From JAXFQS01 sp034178815 (GTDB lineage: Bacteria > Verrucomicrobiota > Kiritimatiellia > RFP12 > DVOR01): a DNA stretch of 28,490 bases. The DNA lies in contig JAXFQS010000050.1 of assembly GCA_034178815.1 (NCBI GenBank), positions 1 to 28,490 of the forward strand, read 5' to 3'. A program made the translations under genes and the position numbers. The notes under the pieces were generated by a model, which did no database searches, had not been told where the DNA came from, and saw only the letters and a list, made by a program, of their open reading frames with translations. This document shows, one piece after another, positions 13,270-22,163 of this stretch. Position 1 is the first letter of the stretch, and each line of letters starts with the position of its first letter.

Positions 13270-14427
13270 ATGATTCCAACAGCACGCACGCAACCTCCGG
13301 GAACCTTCGAGATTCTCCACGAGGACGCCCACACGGGCGCCCGGACGGGCGTGCTGTGGACTGCGCACGGGCCAATTGAAACGCCCATTTTCATGCCGGT
13401 TGGCACCCAGGCCACCGTCAAGGCCATCGATCCGCGCGAACTCCACGAGATGAACGCGCAAATCATCCTTGGCAACACCTACCATCTGATGTTGCGGCCC
13501 GGCATGGACATTATGGCGACTTGCGGCGGGCTTCACCGCTTTATGGGCTGGGACAAGCCGATCTTGACCGACAGCGGCGGATTCCAGGTCTTCAGTTTGG
13601 CCGGATTGCGCAAGATTAAGCGCGACGGAGTCTCCTTCCAATCCCACATCGACGGAGCCCGCTTCTTTATGGGTCCCAAGGAATCTATGGAAGTCCAGCG
13701 CATCTTGGGTTCCGACATCGCCATGGCCTTCGACGAGTGCATTCCCTGGCCCTGCGATGAAGCCTACGCCACCAACGCTGTCCATCAGACCCTGCGCTGG
13801 GCACGGCGTTGCCTTGAGGAACCCCACGCAGAGGGACAACTCCTCTTTGGCATCGTGCAGGGCGGAGAGTTCACCGAGTTGCGCGAGTACTGTGCCAAAG
13901 AACTTGTGGCTATGGGGTTCGACGGCTATGCCGTTGGCGGCGTCAGTGTCGGAGAGCCCGAGCCAGCCCTCCTCAAAGGCATTGCCGATGGCGTGAGGCA
14001 CCTGCCCTGGAACAAGCCCCGTTATGTCATGGGGCTGGGTGATTTGTGGCAGATGACTCAGGCCGTATCTCTAGGCGCCGACATGTTTGACTGCGTCATT
14101 CCGACGCGAAACGCACGCAACGGTTCCGCCTTCACGCGATCGGGCCCCTACCCCGTCAAGGCCGGCGAGTTCAAGAGCGACACGCGCCCCATCGAAGAAG
14201 GGTGCACCTGCCCCTGTTGCTCCAGAGTCTCCAGAGCCTATATCCGCCACCTGCTCAATGTAGGCGAAATATTGGGCGTTCGCCTCCTCACCCTCCACAA
14301 CCTCCACTGCTACCTCACCTTCATGCAAGAGATGCGCGAAGCCATCAACGCCGACTACTTCGCCCAATGGAAAGAAGAACAGACTCGCCGCCTGCGTCCC
14401 GATGGCATTCGCGCCCGCGGTGCCTAA
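13270..14427 (+). CDS. tgt: tRNA-guanine transglycosylase (queuine/preQ1)
   Basis: 385 aa. It exchanges guanine-34 of GUN-anticodon tRNAs for preQ1 in queuosine synthesis. It shows TPIFMPVGTQATVKAI, NTYHLMLRPG, LTDSGGFQVFSL with D101 (general acid/base), FDCVIPTRNAR with the nucleophile D274, and the zinc site CTCPCC (C312, C314, C317) plus a His in LTLHNLHCY. All catalytic and metal residues are present. It heads the conserved tgt-yajC-secD-secF order. No strong SD lies before the ATG, and codon use is C-ending. Genes for queuosine precursor synthesis are not in the window. Confidence 0.95.
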   Translation: MIPTARTQPPGTFEILHEDAHTGARTGVLWTAHGPIETPIFMPVGTQATVKAIDPRELHEMNAQIILGNTYHLMLRPGMDIMATCGGLHRFMGWDKPILTDSGGFQVFSLAGLRKIKRDGVSFQSHIDGARFFMGPKESMEVQRILGSDIAMAFDECIPWPCDEAYATNAVHQTLRWARRCLEEPHAEGQLLFGIVQGGEFTELREYCAKELVAMGFDGYAVGGVSVGEPEPALLKGIADGVRHLPWNKPRYVMGLGDLWQMTQAVSLGADMFDCVIPTRNARNGSAFTRSGPYPVKAGEFKSDTRPIEEGCTCPCCSRVSRAYIRHLLNVGEILGVRLLTLHNLHCYLTFMQEMREAINADYFAQWKEEQTRRLRPDGIRARGA

Positions 14428-14468
14428 TCCCATTTTTATAGGACATTCCCCCAAAGGATTCACACCTT

Positions 14469-14780
14469 ATGACAGCCCTCCTCGCACAAGCCGCTGCCCC
14501 GGCAGCCACATCCCAGTTCGCGACCTTCCTGCCCATCATCATTATGTTTGCGGCCTTCTATTTCTTGATGGTTCGCCCGCAGCAAAAGAAGGAAAAGAAA
14601 CGCCTTCAGATGATTAGTGAACTCCGGGCCGGCAAAACAATCCTCTGCGCCAACGGCATCGTCGGCAAAATCCTTGAGGCAAAGGAGGATCGATTCATCA
14701 TCGAAAGTGCGGGCGGACGCCTTGAAATCCTGCGCAACGCCGTCAGCGAATGCCTCGATCCCACGCAACCCGCCCGCTAA
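14469..14780 (+). CDS. yajC: Preprotein translocase accessory subunit YajC
   Basis: 103 aa single-pass membrane protein. A hydrophobic helix at ~18-35 (FATFLPIIIMFAAFYFLMV) is followed by the hallmark RPQQKKEKK and a small beta-rich domain (LRAGKTILCANGIVGKI...). YajC associates with SecDF near SecYEG and helps protein export. AAAGGA lies 11 nt upstream. It lies between tgt and secDF, its usual place. Confidence 0.93.
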   Translation: MTALLAQAAAPAATSQFATFLPIIIMFAAFYFLMVRPQQKKEKKRLQMISELRAGKTILCANGIVGKILEAKEDRFIIESAGGRLEILRNAVSECLDPTQPAR

Positions 14781-14812
14781 CCCCATCTTCACCACGAAAG
14801 GTATAACACAAC

Positions 14813-17338
14813 ATGGATAGGTCAGTCCTCTGGAAGTGGCTCGTCTTGGCGATCGCCACCATCTTCTCTATCGTCATCGTCACCCCACCGGCGGAAAAGA
14901 TTACGCTAGGTCTCGACCTTAAAGGCGGAACCAGTTTTACCGTTCAGGTTGACCGAGAAAAACTGGCTGAAAAAATCAGCCTAGAACAGCCAAACGCCAG
15001 CGAGGAGTCTATCAAACGCCAGGTTGACAGCATTCTACGCGATGCCGACTCCCGTACACTTCAAGTGCTACGCAACCGTATCGATGCCCTTGGCTTGAAC
15101 GAGCCCGTCATTACCGCTGGAAAAGACCATCGCATCCAAATCCAACTGCCCGGCGTCGACGAAGCAAAGCGCCAAGAGGCTGAGCGGTCTATTAAATCAG
15201 CCGCCTATCTCTCCTTCCGTCTGGTCCACAAGAACAACGCCAAGCTGGTCGGTGACCTCTTTACAAAAGGGCTTGCGCCGGAAGGATATGAAATCGCAGA
15301 CGGCAATACCTACCGCCGGACGAAGGACTACCCGACCATCTCCCAAGCCCCAGGCTATGAAATCCGACTTGCCCGCTTCCAGACTCCATCCGTTGCTTAC
15401 TCCCTCCTGCTTGAGCGCAAACAACTCAAGAGTGGAGAAGAAGTTTATGAGCCCTGTTATGTCTCAAATCGCGAACAACTCTCCGGCGGGGCACTGAAGC
15501 ATGCGGAGGTTCAGCGCGACCCGATGAACGGGCAAGTTCAAGTCACCCTCCAATTCAACAGCGATGGCGCGCGGCAGTTTGCCAAAGTCACTTCTGAATA
15601 CTGCCTAAACGGCACCAAGAATGCAGGAGCACCAAGCGGTCGTCAGCTTGCCATCATCCTAGACGACCGTCTCTATTCGGCCCCAGTGCTCAACGAACCA
15701 ATCCCTAATGGCAACGCCGTCATCTCCGGCTCCTTCTCTTGGGCCGAGGGCGTCGAACTCCGCAACACCCTTAATGCTGGAGCACTACCCGCCCCCATCA
15801 AAATCATTGAAACGCGCAGCGTCTCGCCCACCTTGGGACAAGACTCCATCAATAGCGGGATTCGCGCTTCTGTCATCGGTTTGGCGCTGGTTATGGCGTT
15901 TATGCTGATGTATTATGTTTATTGCGGAGTCATCGCTGATGTGGCGTTGCTGTTAAACATCGTGCTTTGGCCGCTGGGTATTGTCATTGCGGCTGGGGTG
16001 TTTAGCATTTTTGCAAGAGATGCGGCCGCATCTGGATCTATGGTCAAGTTGCCTACGCTGACTTTGCCGGGCATTGCGGGTTTCATTCTTTCGATTGGTA
16101 TGGCGGTGGACGCAAATGTGCTGATTTTCGAGCGCATCCGTGAGGAGTTCCGCCTGGGCAAGAGTGCAAGAGCCTCCATCAATGCCGGATATGAGCGGGC
16201 GTTTCTGGCCATTTTCGACTCGAACATCACGACCTTGCTTACGGCCGCCATTCTTTTCGCGCTGGGTTCTGGTCCGGTTCGTGGCTATGCAGTGACCTTG
16301 GCTGGCGGTATCATTGTCAGTATGTTCACGGCTCTTGTGGTGACGAGGCTGGTCTTCAACCTGTTTACGCCTGAATCGCGGACTAAACCGTATCGTATGA
16401 TGCAGTGGTTCAAATTCGAGAAGATAGACTTCGTCAAGTTTGGCAAACCCGCCATCGTCACTTCGGGTGCCATTATCCTCGCCACCTGTGCGCTCTTTGC
16501 TGTCCGTGCCGTGCGCAATCCGGCGAGCGTGATGGCTGTAGACTTCACCGGTGGTGTGGCAATCAACTACACATTTGAACAGAAGCCTGACATGGAACTG
16601 GTTCGTGCCGCCGCACTTTCGACGGGCGTGACGGATGTGACTCCTCAGTTTATGAAGGATGCCGCGACGGAGATTCTCCAGATTAAGACTTCGACTTTGT
16701 CGGTTGCCGATCAGAGTGCGTCTGCCGCGATTCTCAAGGCGCTCAACGAGAAGATTCCCAACTCCAAGTTCGCCCTTCAAAGCGAGGATGCCGTCGGGTC
16801 GCAAGTGGGTGATGACCTCAAGCGGGATGTCTGCTGGTCGGTGGGGCTTGCGTTCGTGATGATTGTCGCCTATATCTCCATCCGGTTCCAGTTCGGGTTT
16901 GGCTTGGGGGCGATTGCGGCCTTGATTCACGATGTCTTCATCACCTTCGGTCTCTACACGCTGACGGGCGCACAGGTCAGTCTGACGGTCGTGGCGGCTT
17001 TGCTGACGATTATTGGTTACTCGGTCAACGACACCATCGTCATCTTCGATCGCATCCGCGAAACGCTCAAGTCGAATCCGTCGGGTTCTTTCAAGGACAT
17101 TTGCAACCAGGCGGTCAATGTGACCATGGGTCGCACGGTGCTGACGACCTTGTCGACCTTGCTGGCTGTTTCTTCTCTGCTGATCTTTGGTGGCGGTGCA
17201 ATCCGCGACTTCGCCTTGACACTGTTTATCGGTATGATCGCGGGAACCTACTCCACCATCTGCATTGCAACGCCCGTGATGCTGTGGTGGTATAAAGGCA
17301 AGACTCCGGTTCTTGCCTCCCAGCAGAAGCAGCTCTAA
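14813..17338 (+). CDS. secDF: Fused protein translocase subunit SecDF
   Basis: 841 aa; SecD and SecF joined in one polypeptide. It uses the proton gradient to complete export of proteins through SecYEG. The N-terminal helix (~6-24) is followed by the SecD motif GLDLKGG (33-39) and the periplasmic P1 region to ~340. A five-helix bundle lies at ~345-525 (including GMAVDANVLIFERIREE). The SecF half starts near 535, with VDFTGG at 576-581, a second periplasmic domain, and a second bundle with GYSVNDTIVIFDRIRE. Both halves have the conserved proton-path helices, so the fusion looks intact. RBS GAAAGG. Codon choice changes sharply near 15,880, at the start of the first helix bundle. A terminator follows at 17359. 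Confidence 0.95.
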   Translation: MDRSVLWKWLVLAIATIFSIVIVTPPAEKITLGLDLKGGTSFTVQVDREKLAEKISLEQPNASEESIKRQVDSILRDADSRTLQVLRNRIDALGLNEPVITAGKDHRIQIQLPGVDEAKRQEAERSIKSAAYLSFRLVHKNNAKLVGDLFTKGLAPEGYEIADGNTYRRTKDYPTISQAPGYEIRLARFQTPSVAYSLLLERKQLKSGEEVYEPCYVSNREQLSGGALKHAEVQRDPMNGQVQVTLQFNSDGARQFAKVTSEYCLNGTKNAGAPSGRQLAIILDDRLYSAPVLNEPIPNGNAVISGSFSWAEGVELRNTLNAGALPAPIKIIETRSVSPTLGQDSINSGIRASVIGLALVMAFMLMYYVYCGVIADVALLLNIVLWPLGIVIAAGVFSIFARDAAASGSMVKLPTLTLPGIAGFILSIGMAVDANVLIFERIREEFRLGKSARASINAGYERAFLAIFDSNITTLLTAAILFALGSGPVRGYAVTLAGGIIVSMFTALVVTRLVFNLFTPESRTKPYRMMQWFKFEKIDFVKFGKPAIVTSGAIILATCALFAVRAVRNPASVMAVDFTGGVAINYTFEQKPDMELVRAAALSTGVTDVTPQFMKDAATEILQIKTSTLSVADQSASAAILKALNEKIPNSKFALQSEDAVGSQVGDDLKRDVCWSVGLAFVMIVAYISIRFQFGFGLGAIAALIHDVFITFGLYTLTGAQVSLTVVAALLTIIGYSVNDTIVIFDRIRETLKSNPSGSFKDICNQAVNVTMGRTVLTTLSTLLAVSSLLIFGGGAIRDFALTLFIGMIAGTYSTICIATPVMLWWYKGKTPVLASQQKQL

Positions 17339-17358
17339 CCGCGCCGGAGACACAGGAG

Positions 17359-17398
17359 GCGGGGCTGGAGCCAATCAAGCGCTCCAGTCCCGCTTTTT
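17359..17398 (+). terminator. Intrinsic terminator after secDF
   Basis: A 13-bp stem (17359-17371 with 17381-17393, one G-U), a 9-nt loop and TTTTT at 17394-17398, 21 nt past the secDF stop. Confidence 0.9.
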
Positions 17399-17696
17399 GC
17401 TTTCGGCCTGCCCCAGTGGGTCTATGAGATTCTTTAGTCTCTCCTCGAGTATCCCACTGCCAAGTGGTATCAAAGATTGAGTTGTAGGGATGCCAACCTG
17501 CCGGAGAAATTGATAAGCACCTCTCGACCGCGAACCTGCCAACCTTTTCTAGCCTCTCCTACTTGAGAACCATCGAAAATCAACAAAACCAATAGTCCGA
17601 AGCAGGGCCATCCGATACCCCACGGATTCCATCTAGTTGCCACGCCATCTTCCCCACGCATTCCACGATTCATTCACCCTGCCAAGCGCAATTTCC
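17399..17696. other. Non-coding region between secDF terminator and ilvB promoter
   Basis: About 300 nt of C-rich sequence without a supported gene, repeat or conserved RNA. I looked for a Leu/Val/Ile-rich leader peptide and for terminator/antiterminator hairpins as at aroF and found none. Confidence 0.5.
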
Positions 17697-17725
17697 TTGC
17701 AATATGCCCCTGCGGCGGCTAGAAT
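17697..17725 (+). promoter_or_regulatory. Promoter of the ilvB operon
   Basis: TTGCAA (17697-17702), 17-nt spacer, TAGAAT (17720-17725). Start near 17732; the ilvB ATG at 17753 follows after ~21 nt. Confidence 0.75.
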
Positions 17726-17752
17726 AATCGAATCAATTTCAAGAGACCATCT

Positions 17753-19525
17753 ATGGCAAAATCGACCAAAAGAGTCCCCCCCCGCACGGGTGCCCAATGT
17801 ATCATCGACGGCTTACTCAAGGCTGGATGCGACACGCTCTTCGCCTACCCCGGCGGGCAGATCATTGACACCTTCGACGCCCTCTTCCACGCCAAAGGAA
17901 TCCATGTCATCCTCGCCCGACACGAACAGGGATTGGTTCACGAGGCCGACGGCTACGCTCGGGCAACAGGCAAGGTAGGCTGTTGCCTAGTGACCTCTGG
18001 CCCCGGCGCGACCAACACCGTCACGGGACTGGCCACCGCCCATATGGATGGCGTTCCTCTAGTCTGCATTGCCGGCCAAGTCCCCCTCTCCCTCATCGGA
18101 AACGATGCCTTCCAAGAGGCCGACACCACGGGCATCACCCGATCCGTGACCAAGCACAACTACCTCGTCAAAAGTGTCGACGAACTGCCCCATATCATCG
18201 CCGAAGCCTTCTTCGTCGCCAAGACCGGAAAGCCCGGGCCCGTGCTTATTGATGTGCCCAAGGATGTACAACGCGCCCTGACCGATCGTCCCTCGGAGTC
18301 CCCCGACGAGATTGACATTCCCTCCTACACCCCCTTCCTCAAGCCCGATCCCGACCAACTCACCCTCTTGGCCAATGTGCTCAACCGTGCACACCGCCCC
18401 GTGCTCTATGTCGGAGGAGGGGCGTTCCCCAGTGATGCCAGCCGGGCAATCGCCGACTTGGCCCACGCCGCAGATATTCCCGTCATCACAACCCTGATGG
18501 GACTCGGTGCATTTCCCCAGAACGATCCACTCTCGCTCGGTATGGTCGGCATGCACGGAACCGCCGCGGCAAACCGAGCCGTCTGTGAGTGCGACTTCAT
18601 CCTCTCCGCAGGCGCCCGATTCGATGACCGCGTCATAGGGAAAGCCTCCGAATTCGCCCGGGGCGCAACCGTCGCCCACATAGACATTGACGACTCCGCT
18701 ATCGGCAAATCCATCCCCACCGACATACGCCTCCTGAGCGACCTCAAGACAGCGCTTGAAGCCTTGCTGCCCCTCGTCAAGAAGAATCCCCGCCGGCAGG
18801 AATGGATTGAGCGTACCGCCCAATGGAAGCGCAAATTCCCCTACCAACTCCCCAAAGAATCCACCCCAATCAAACCCCAGCGAGCCATAAAAGCCATCGA
18901 CCTCGTGACACGCGGAGACGCCATTATCGTCACAGATGTCGGGCAGCATCAGATGTGGGCCGCCCAGTTCTACACCTATACTAAACCGCGCACCTACCTC
19001 TCTTCAGGCGGACTCGGCACCATGGGCTTCGGTATCCCAGCTGCGATAGGAGCTCAACTCGGCTGCCCCACACGAAAAGTCGTCTCCATATCCGGCGATG
19101 GCGGTGCGCAAATGAACTTTCAGGAGCTGGTTGTCGCTGTCGAACACCGACTCCCTATCGTCTTCATCATTCTCAACAACACCTATCTTGGTATGGTACG
19201 CCAATGGCAGCAACTCTTCTACGGCAAACGCTACAGTTCCGTTGCCCTAGGCCAGAAAGGACGCCATCCCCTGGAAGAAATCCCGGACAATCCCCGTTCG
19301 CCATATCTCCCCGACTTTGTTAAACTCGCAGAGGCACATGGTGCTTTGGCTGAGAGGGCCTTTACCGAAAAGGAACTCTGCCATGCACTGCGCAAGGCTC
19401 TCAAGGCATCCCAACCAACAGTCATAGAATGTATCGTCGAGCCAGAGGAAAATGTCTTTCCAATGGTACCTCCGGGCATGCCCCTTTCCGAGATGGTCTT
19501 CGACGACAATCATTTGGGAGCCTGA
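17753..19525 (+). CDS. ilvB: Acetolactate synthase large (catalytic) subunit
   Basis: 590 aa ThDP-dependent enzyme making 2-acetolactate or 2-aceto-2-hydroxybutyrate, the first common step of valine, leucine and isoleucine synthesis. The N-terminal domain has FAYPGGQIIDTFDAL and RHEQGLVHEADGYARATGKVG, with catalytic E58, then TSGPGATN. The middle FAD domain spans ~190-350 (LYVGGGAFPSDA, GMHGT). The C-terminal ThDP domain has GGLGTMGFGIPAAIGAQ, GDGG at ~448 and LNNTYLGMVRQWQ. All hallmarks are intact. Codons are mainly C-ending except near the 3' end. ilvN starts 2 nt after its stop, so the subunits are translationally linked. Confidence 0.96.
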   Translation: MAKSTKRVPPRTGAQCIIDGLLKAGCDTLFAYPGGQIIDTFDALFHAKGIHVILARHEQGLVHEADGYARATGKVGCCLVTSGPGATNTVTGLATAHMDGVPLVCIAGQVPLSLIGNDAFQEADTTGITRSVTKHNYLVKSVDELPHIIAEAFFVAKTGKPGPVLIDVPKDVQRALTDRPSESPDEIDIPSYTPFLKPDPDQLTLLANVLNRAHRPVLYVGGGAFPSDASRAIADLAHAADIPVITTLMGLGAFPQNDPLSLGMVGMHGTAAANRAVCECDFILSAGARFDDRVIGKASEFARGATVAHIDIDDSAIGKSIPTDIRLLSDLKTALEALLPLVKKNPRRQEWIERTAQWKRKFPYQLPKESTPIKPQRAIKAIDLVTRGDAIIVTDVGQHQMWAAQFYTYTKPRTYLSSGGLGTMGFGIPAAIGAQLGCPTRKVVSISGDGGAQMNFQELVVAVEHRLPIVFIILNNTYLGMVRQWQQLFYGKRYSSVALGQKGRHPLEEIPDNPRSPYLPDFVKLAEAHGALAERAFTEKELCHALRKALKASQPTVIECIVEPEENVFPMVPPGMPLSEMVFDDNHLGA

Positions 19526-19527
19526 CC

Positions 19528-20016
19528 ATGACCAACATCATCAATGCTCTTGTCGACAACACCCCCGGAGTGCTGGCCCGTATTGTCGGGTTGATTTCCG
19601 GACGGGGCTATAATATTGAAACGCTCAATGTCGGGCCAACGCACGACCCAAATGTCTCCAAGATGACTTTTACAGTCCGCGGCGACGAGCAGGTCATCAC
19701 CCAGGTTATCGCTCAACTGCGCAAACAAATCAATGTCTTGGCTGTCACCAATGTGACCAGCCGCCCCCATATTGACCGGGAGTTGATTCTTGTCGAAGTC
19801 GCCTGTACTAGCAAAAGCCGGGCTGAACTAATGGAGATTGCAACCATCTTCAAGGCGCGCATTGTAGGCGTAACGGAAACCTCGCTTACCATCCAAATGG
19901 CCGGCAACCGGGACACTGTCAGGGACTTTTTCGCCCTGTTGAAACACCACCGCATACTGGACATCTCCCGTTCCGGCGTGATTGCCGTCTTGCGCGATGG
20001 CTCCTCCGTATTCTGA
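19528..20016 (+). CDS. ilvN: Acetolactate synthase small (regulatory) subunit
   Basis: 162 aa. The N-terminal ACT domain (NTPGVLARIVGLISGRGYNIETLNVGPTHD) binds valine in relatives and mediates feedback inhibition. The C-terminal half (RELILVEV, FKARIVGVTETSLTIQMAGN) is the usual IlvN/IlvH regulatory domain. The ATG at 19528 has GGGAG 8 nt upstream, inside the end of ilvB; an earlier in-frame ATG at 19429 lies deep in ilvB and encodes an unrelated stretch. Confidence 0.95.
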   Translation: MTNIINALVDNTPGVLARIVGLISGRGYNIETLNVGPTHDPNVSKMTFTVRGDEQVITQVIAQLRKQINVLAVTNVTSRPHIDRELILVEVACTSKSRAELMEIATIFKARIVGVTETSLTIQMAGNRDTVRDFFALLKHHRILDISRSGVIAVLRDGSSVF

Positions 20017-20026
20017 TTGCCGCTAG

Positions 20027-20854
20027 ATGCAAAAGTTCTACGTTCTCGGGCATCCCATTGCGCATTCCTATTCGCCAATTATGCACAATGCCTCTTTCCG
20101 CGCCATCGGATATGAGGCCGTCTATGATAAGTTGGATGTTCCCCCAAAGGAACTCACCAGTGCACTCCGGCGGTTGCAATCTGAGGGGTGTGTTGGTGTC
20201 AACCTAACGGTGCCACTCAAAGAAATCGCTGTGCCGTTAATGACTGAACTCTCTCCCAGGGCGCGACGGCTTCAAGCGGTCAACACGGTTCGTATCACTG
20301 CAAGCGGTTTCTACGGAGACAATACAGACGCGGACGGGTTGCTGGATGACCTGGTCGGTCATTATGGCTTTACCCTAAAAGGTCTGCCCATTGCGGTCAT
20401 TGGTTGTGGGGGGGCGGGTCGCGCCATTGCTGCGGCTTTGGCCGAAGCCGGGGCAGAATTGACCCTCCTCAACCGCTCCCGCGATCGCCTTCAGGCTGTT
20501 GCGGTAGAGTTGAATTCCGCCAAGGCCTTTGCCATTGGTGAGCCAGGCTGGGATAAGGCTTTGCACCAAGTCTCGCTGATTATCCAATGCACGCCTGCCG
20601 GGATTCGTTCAGGCGACGAGGCGGTATTGCCTACCGAGCATTTCCATCCGGGACAGTTTCTCTATGACATTGTCATTCGCCCCCGATCCCTTACGACGCC
20701 GACACTGGATGCCGCGCTTGCCGCCGGCGCCAAGGGGTGCAATGGCATTGGGATGCTGGTGGGGCAAGGGGCTCGGGCCTTTACAGTTTGGACGGGACTT
20801 CAGGCCGACCGGATGGCAATGGAACAAGCCATCAGAGGGACGATTTTAGCCTAG
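20027..20854 (+). CDS. aroE: Shikimate dehydrogenase
   Basis: 275 aa. It reduces 3-dehydroshikimate to shikimate with NADPH. It shows LGHPIAHSYSPIMHN (shikimate-binding serines), VNLTVPLKE with catalytic K65, GDNTDADGLL with catalytic D101, the dinucleotide loop GCGGAGRA, NRS (NADP-binding Arg150), and the C-terminal GIGMLVGQGARAFTVWTG. The position after VP, normally His (NLTVPHK), is Leu64. It lies 10 nt after ilvN with no visible SD, so translation may be coupled. It is the only shikimate-ring gene in this branched-chain operon; aroF and pheA are in another operon. Confidence 0.93.
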   Translation: MQKFYVLGHPIAHSYSPIMHNASFRAIGYEAVYDKLDVPPKELTSALRRLQSEGCVGVNLTVPLKEIAVPLMTELSPRARRLQAVNTVRITASGFYGDNTDADGLLDDLVGHYGFTLKGLPIAVIGCGGAGRAIAAALAEAGAELTLLNRSRDRLQAVAVELNSAKAFAIGEPGWDKALHQVSLIIQCTPAGIRSGDEAVLPTEHFHPGQFLYDIVIRPRSLTTPTLDAALAAGAKGCNGIGMLVGQGARAFTVWTGLQADRMAMEQAIRGTILA

Positions 20855-20864
20855 GATCTTTGCC

Positions 20865-22163
20865 ATGAAAACCACATTAACAAAACTTCCTAACGGAGCG
20901 ACGGTTGCCTGTGCTCCGATGCAGGAAGTTGAAAGCGCCGTAATTGGCATCTGGGTTCGCAATGGCAGCCGTTATGAGGAAGAAGCAGTCGGGGGCGTAA
21001 GCCACTTTATCGAGCATTTGTTGTTCAAAGGCACCCGGAAACGTACCGCCGCGCAGATTTCGGAGGCAGTTGAGGGCGTGGGCGGTGAGTTGAACGCCTT
21101 CACGACAGAGGACAACACCTGCTATTATGCCCGATTCCCTTATGACAAACTCGACCACATATTCGAGGTGCTGTCGGACATGTATCTGCATCCGGCAATT
21201 CCAGCCAAGGAGTTGGAACGGGAGCGTGGCGTCGTTATAGAAGAAATCCGGATGTATCAGGATCAGCCTCAAACGGTTGCTATGGAACAACTCAATCAAC
21301 AGTTGTGGAGCAATCATCCCCTTGGGCGCCCCATCACCGGAACGGTCGAAACGATTCGCCACATTAGCAGAAATACCATCGAGTCCTATCGCCGCCGGGC
21401 CTGTACGCCAGCCGCGACAATCTATGTATTTGCCGGAAGAGTTGACCCGAAACATTGCGTCGAACTAGTCCGCAAGGCGACCGAGAAGCAGACAAAACAA
21501 CCTTGCCATAAGTTTCAGCGCGTCACAACCCGCACGAGGTTGACTCCCTTTGCGATAACGCGGCGTGATATTGAGCAGATTCACGCGGCCGTTGCCTTCC
21601 GACTTCCCTTTGGGCGGGAGCACAAGACTCGGTATGCACTACGCCTTCTATCCTGCATATTGGGCGAGAATATGAGTTCCCGACTCTTCCAAAGAGTCCG
21701 AGAGGAAGCAGGGTTGTGCTATACAATCAGTTCATTTACACAGCTATTCGATGAAACCTCCGCGCTCTGCATCTACGCAGGGTTGGATTCCTCGAAAGCC
21801 AAAGACGGTTTGTCGCTCGCAATGCGTGAAACGACCCGTTTGGCGCGGGAAAGGATTTCTGAAACAGAGCTGCGCCGGGCCAAAGATTATGTTTGCGGCA
21901 CCTTCCGACTTGGTATCGAGACGGCATCGGCCAGGTCTTCGTGGCTGGGGGGATGCCTATCGCGCAGTGGACGAATTACTGCGCGTGAGACCACCATCGC
22001 CGGTCTCGAAGCGGTATCGGCAGAGGAGATTCAGGTGCTGGCCCAGCAGATTTTCATCCCTGACCGTCTTGCTCTCTCGTTGGTGGTGCCCAAAGAAGAC
22101 GGCACTTCAGAAAACGCGTGGCAGGCGGCTTTGACCAACCCCATCAAGGAACTTCGCCCATGA
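20865..22163 (+). CDS. M16 family zinc peptidase (processing peptidase-like)
   Basis: 432 aa. The inverted zinc motif HFIEH (H47, E50, H51) and the third ligand Glu at ~127 in ERGVVIEEIRMYQD keep family spacing. GELNAFTTEDNTCYYAR and the second-half PFGREHKTRYALRLLS...MSSRLFQRVREEAGLCYTI are typical of single-chain bacterial homologues of the mitochondrial processing peptidase beta subunit. There is no signal peptide, so a cytoplasmic location is likely. The substrate is unknown. It starts 10 nt after aroE without a clear SD and overlaps the next gene by 4 nt (ATGA). Confidence 0.92.
   Translation: MKTTLTKLPNGATVACAPMQEVESAVIGIWVRNGSRYEEEAVGGVSHFIEHLLFKGTRKRTAAQISEAVEGVGGELNAFTTEDNTCYYARFPYDKLDHIFEVLSDMYLHPAIPAKELERERGVVIEEIRMYQDQPQTVAMEQLNQQLWSNHPLGRPITGTVETIRHISRNTIESYRRRACTPAATIYVFAGRVDPKHCVELVRKATEKQTKQPCHKFQRVTTRTRLTPFAITRRDIEQIHAAVAFRLPFGREHKTRYALRLLSCILGENMSSRLFQRVREEAGLCYTISSFTQLFDETSALCIYAGLDSSKAKDGLSLAMRETTRLARERISETELRRAKDYVCGTFRLGIETASARSSWLGGCLSRSGRITARETTIAGLEAVSAEEIQVLAQQIFIPDRLALSLVVPKEDGTSENAWQAALTNPIKELRP

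Noticed and set aside
15953..17374. 473-codon antisense frame opposite secDF
   Set aside because: It is rich in Arg, His and Gln with no motif, has no RBS, and lies wholly opposite a clear SecDF gene.
17399..17752. Search for a branched-chain (Leu/Val/Ile) attenuator before ilvB
   Set aside because: The promoter leaves only ~21 nt before ilvB and no leader peptide or terminator lies between them.
18059..18949. 296-codon antisense frame opposite ilvB
   Set aside because: Gly/Val/Asp-rich shadow of a clear acetolactate synthase gene.
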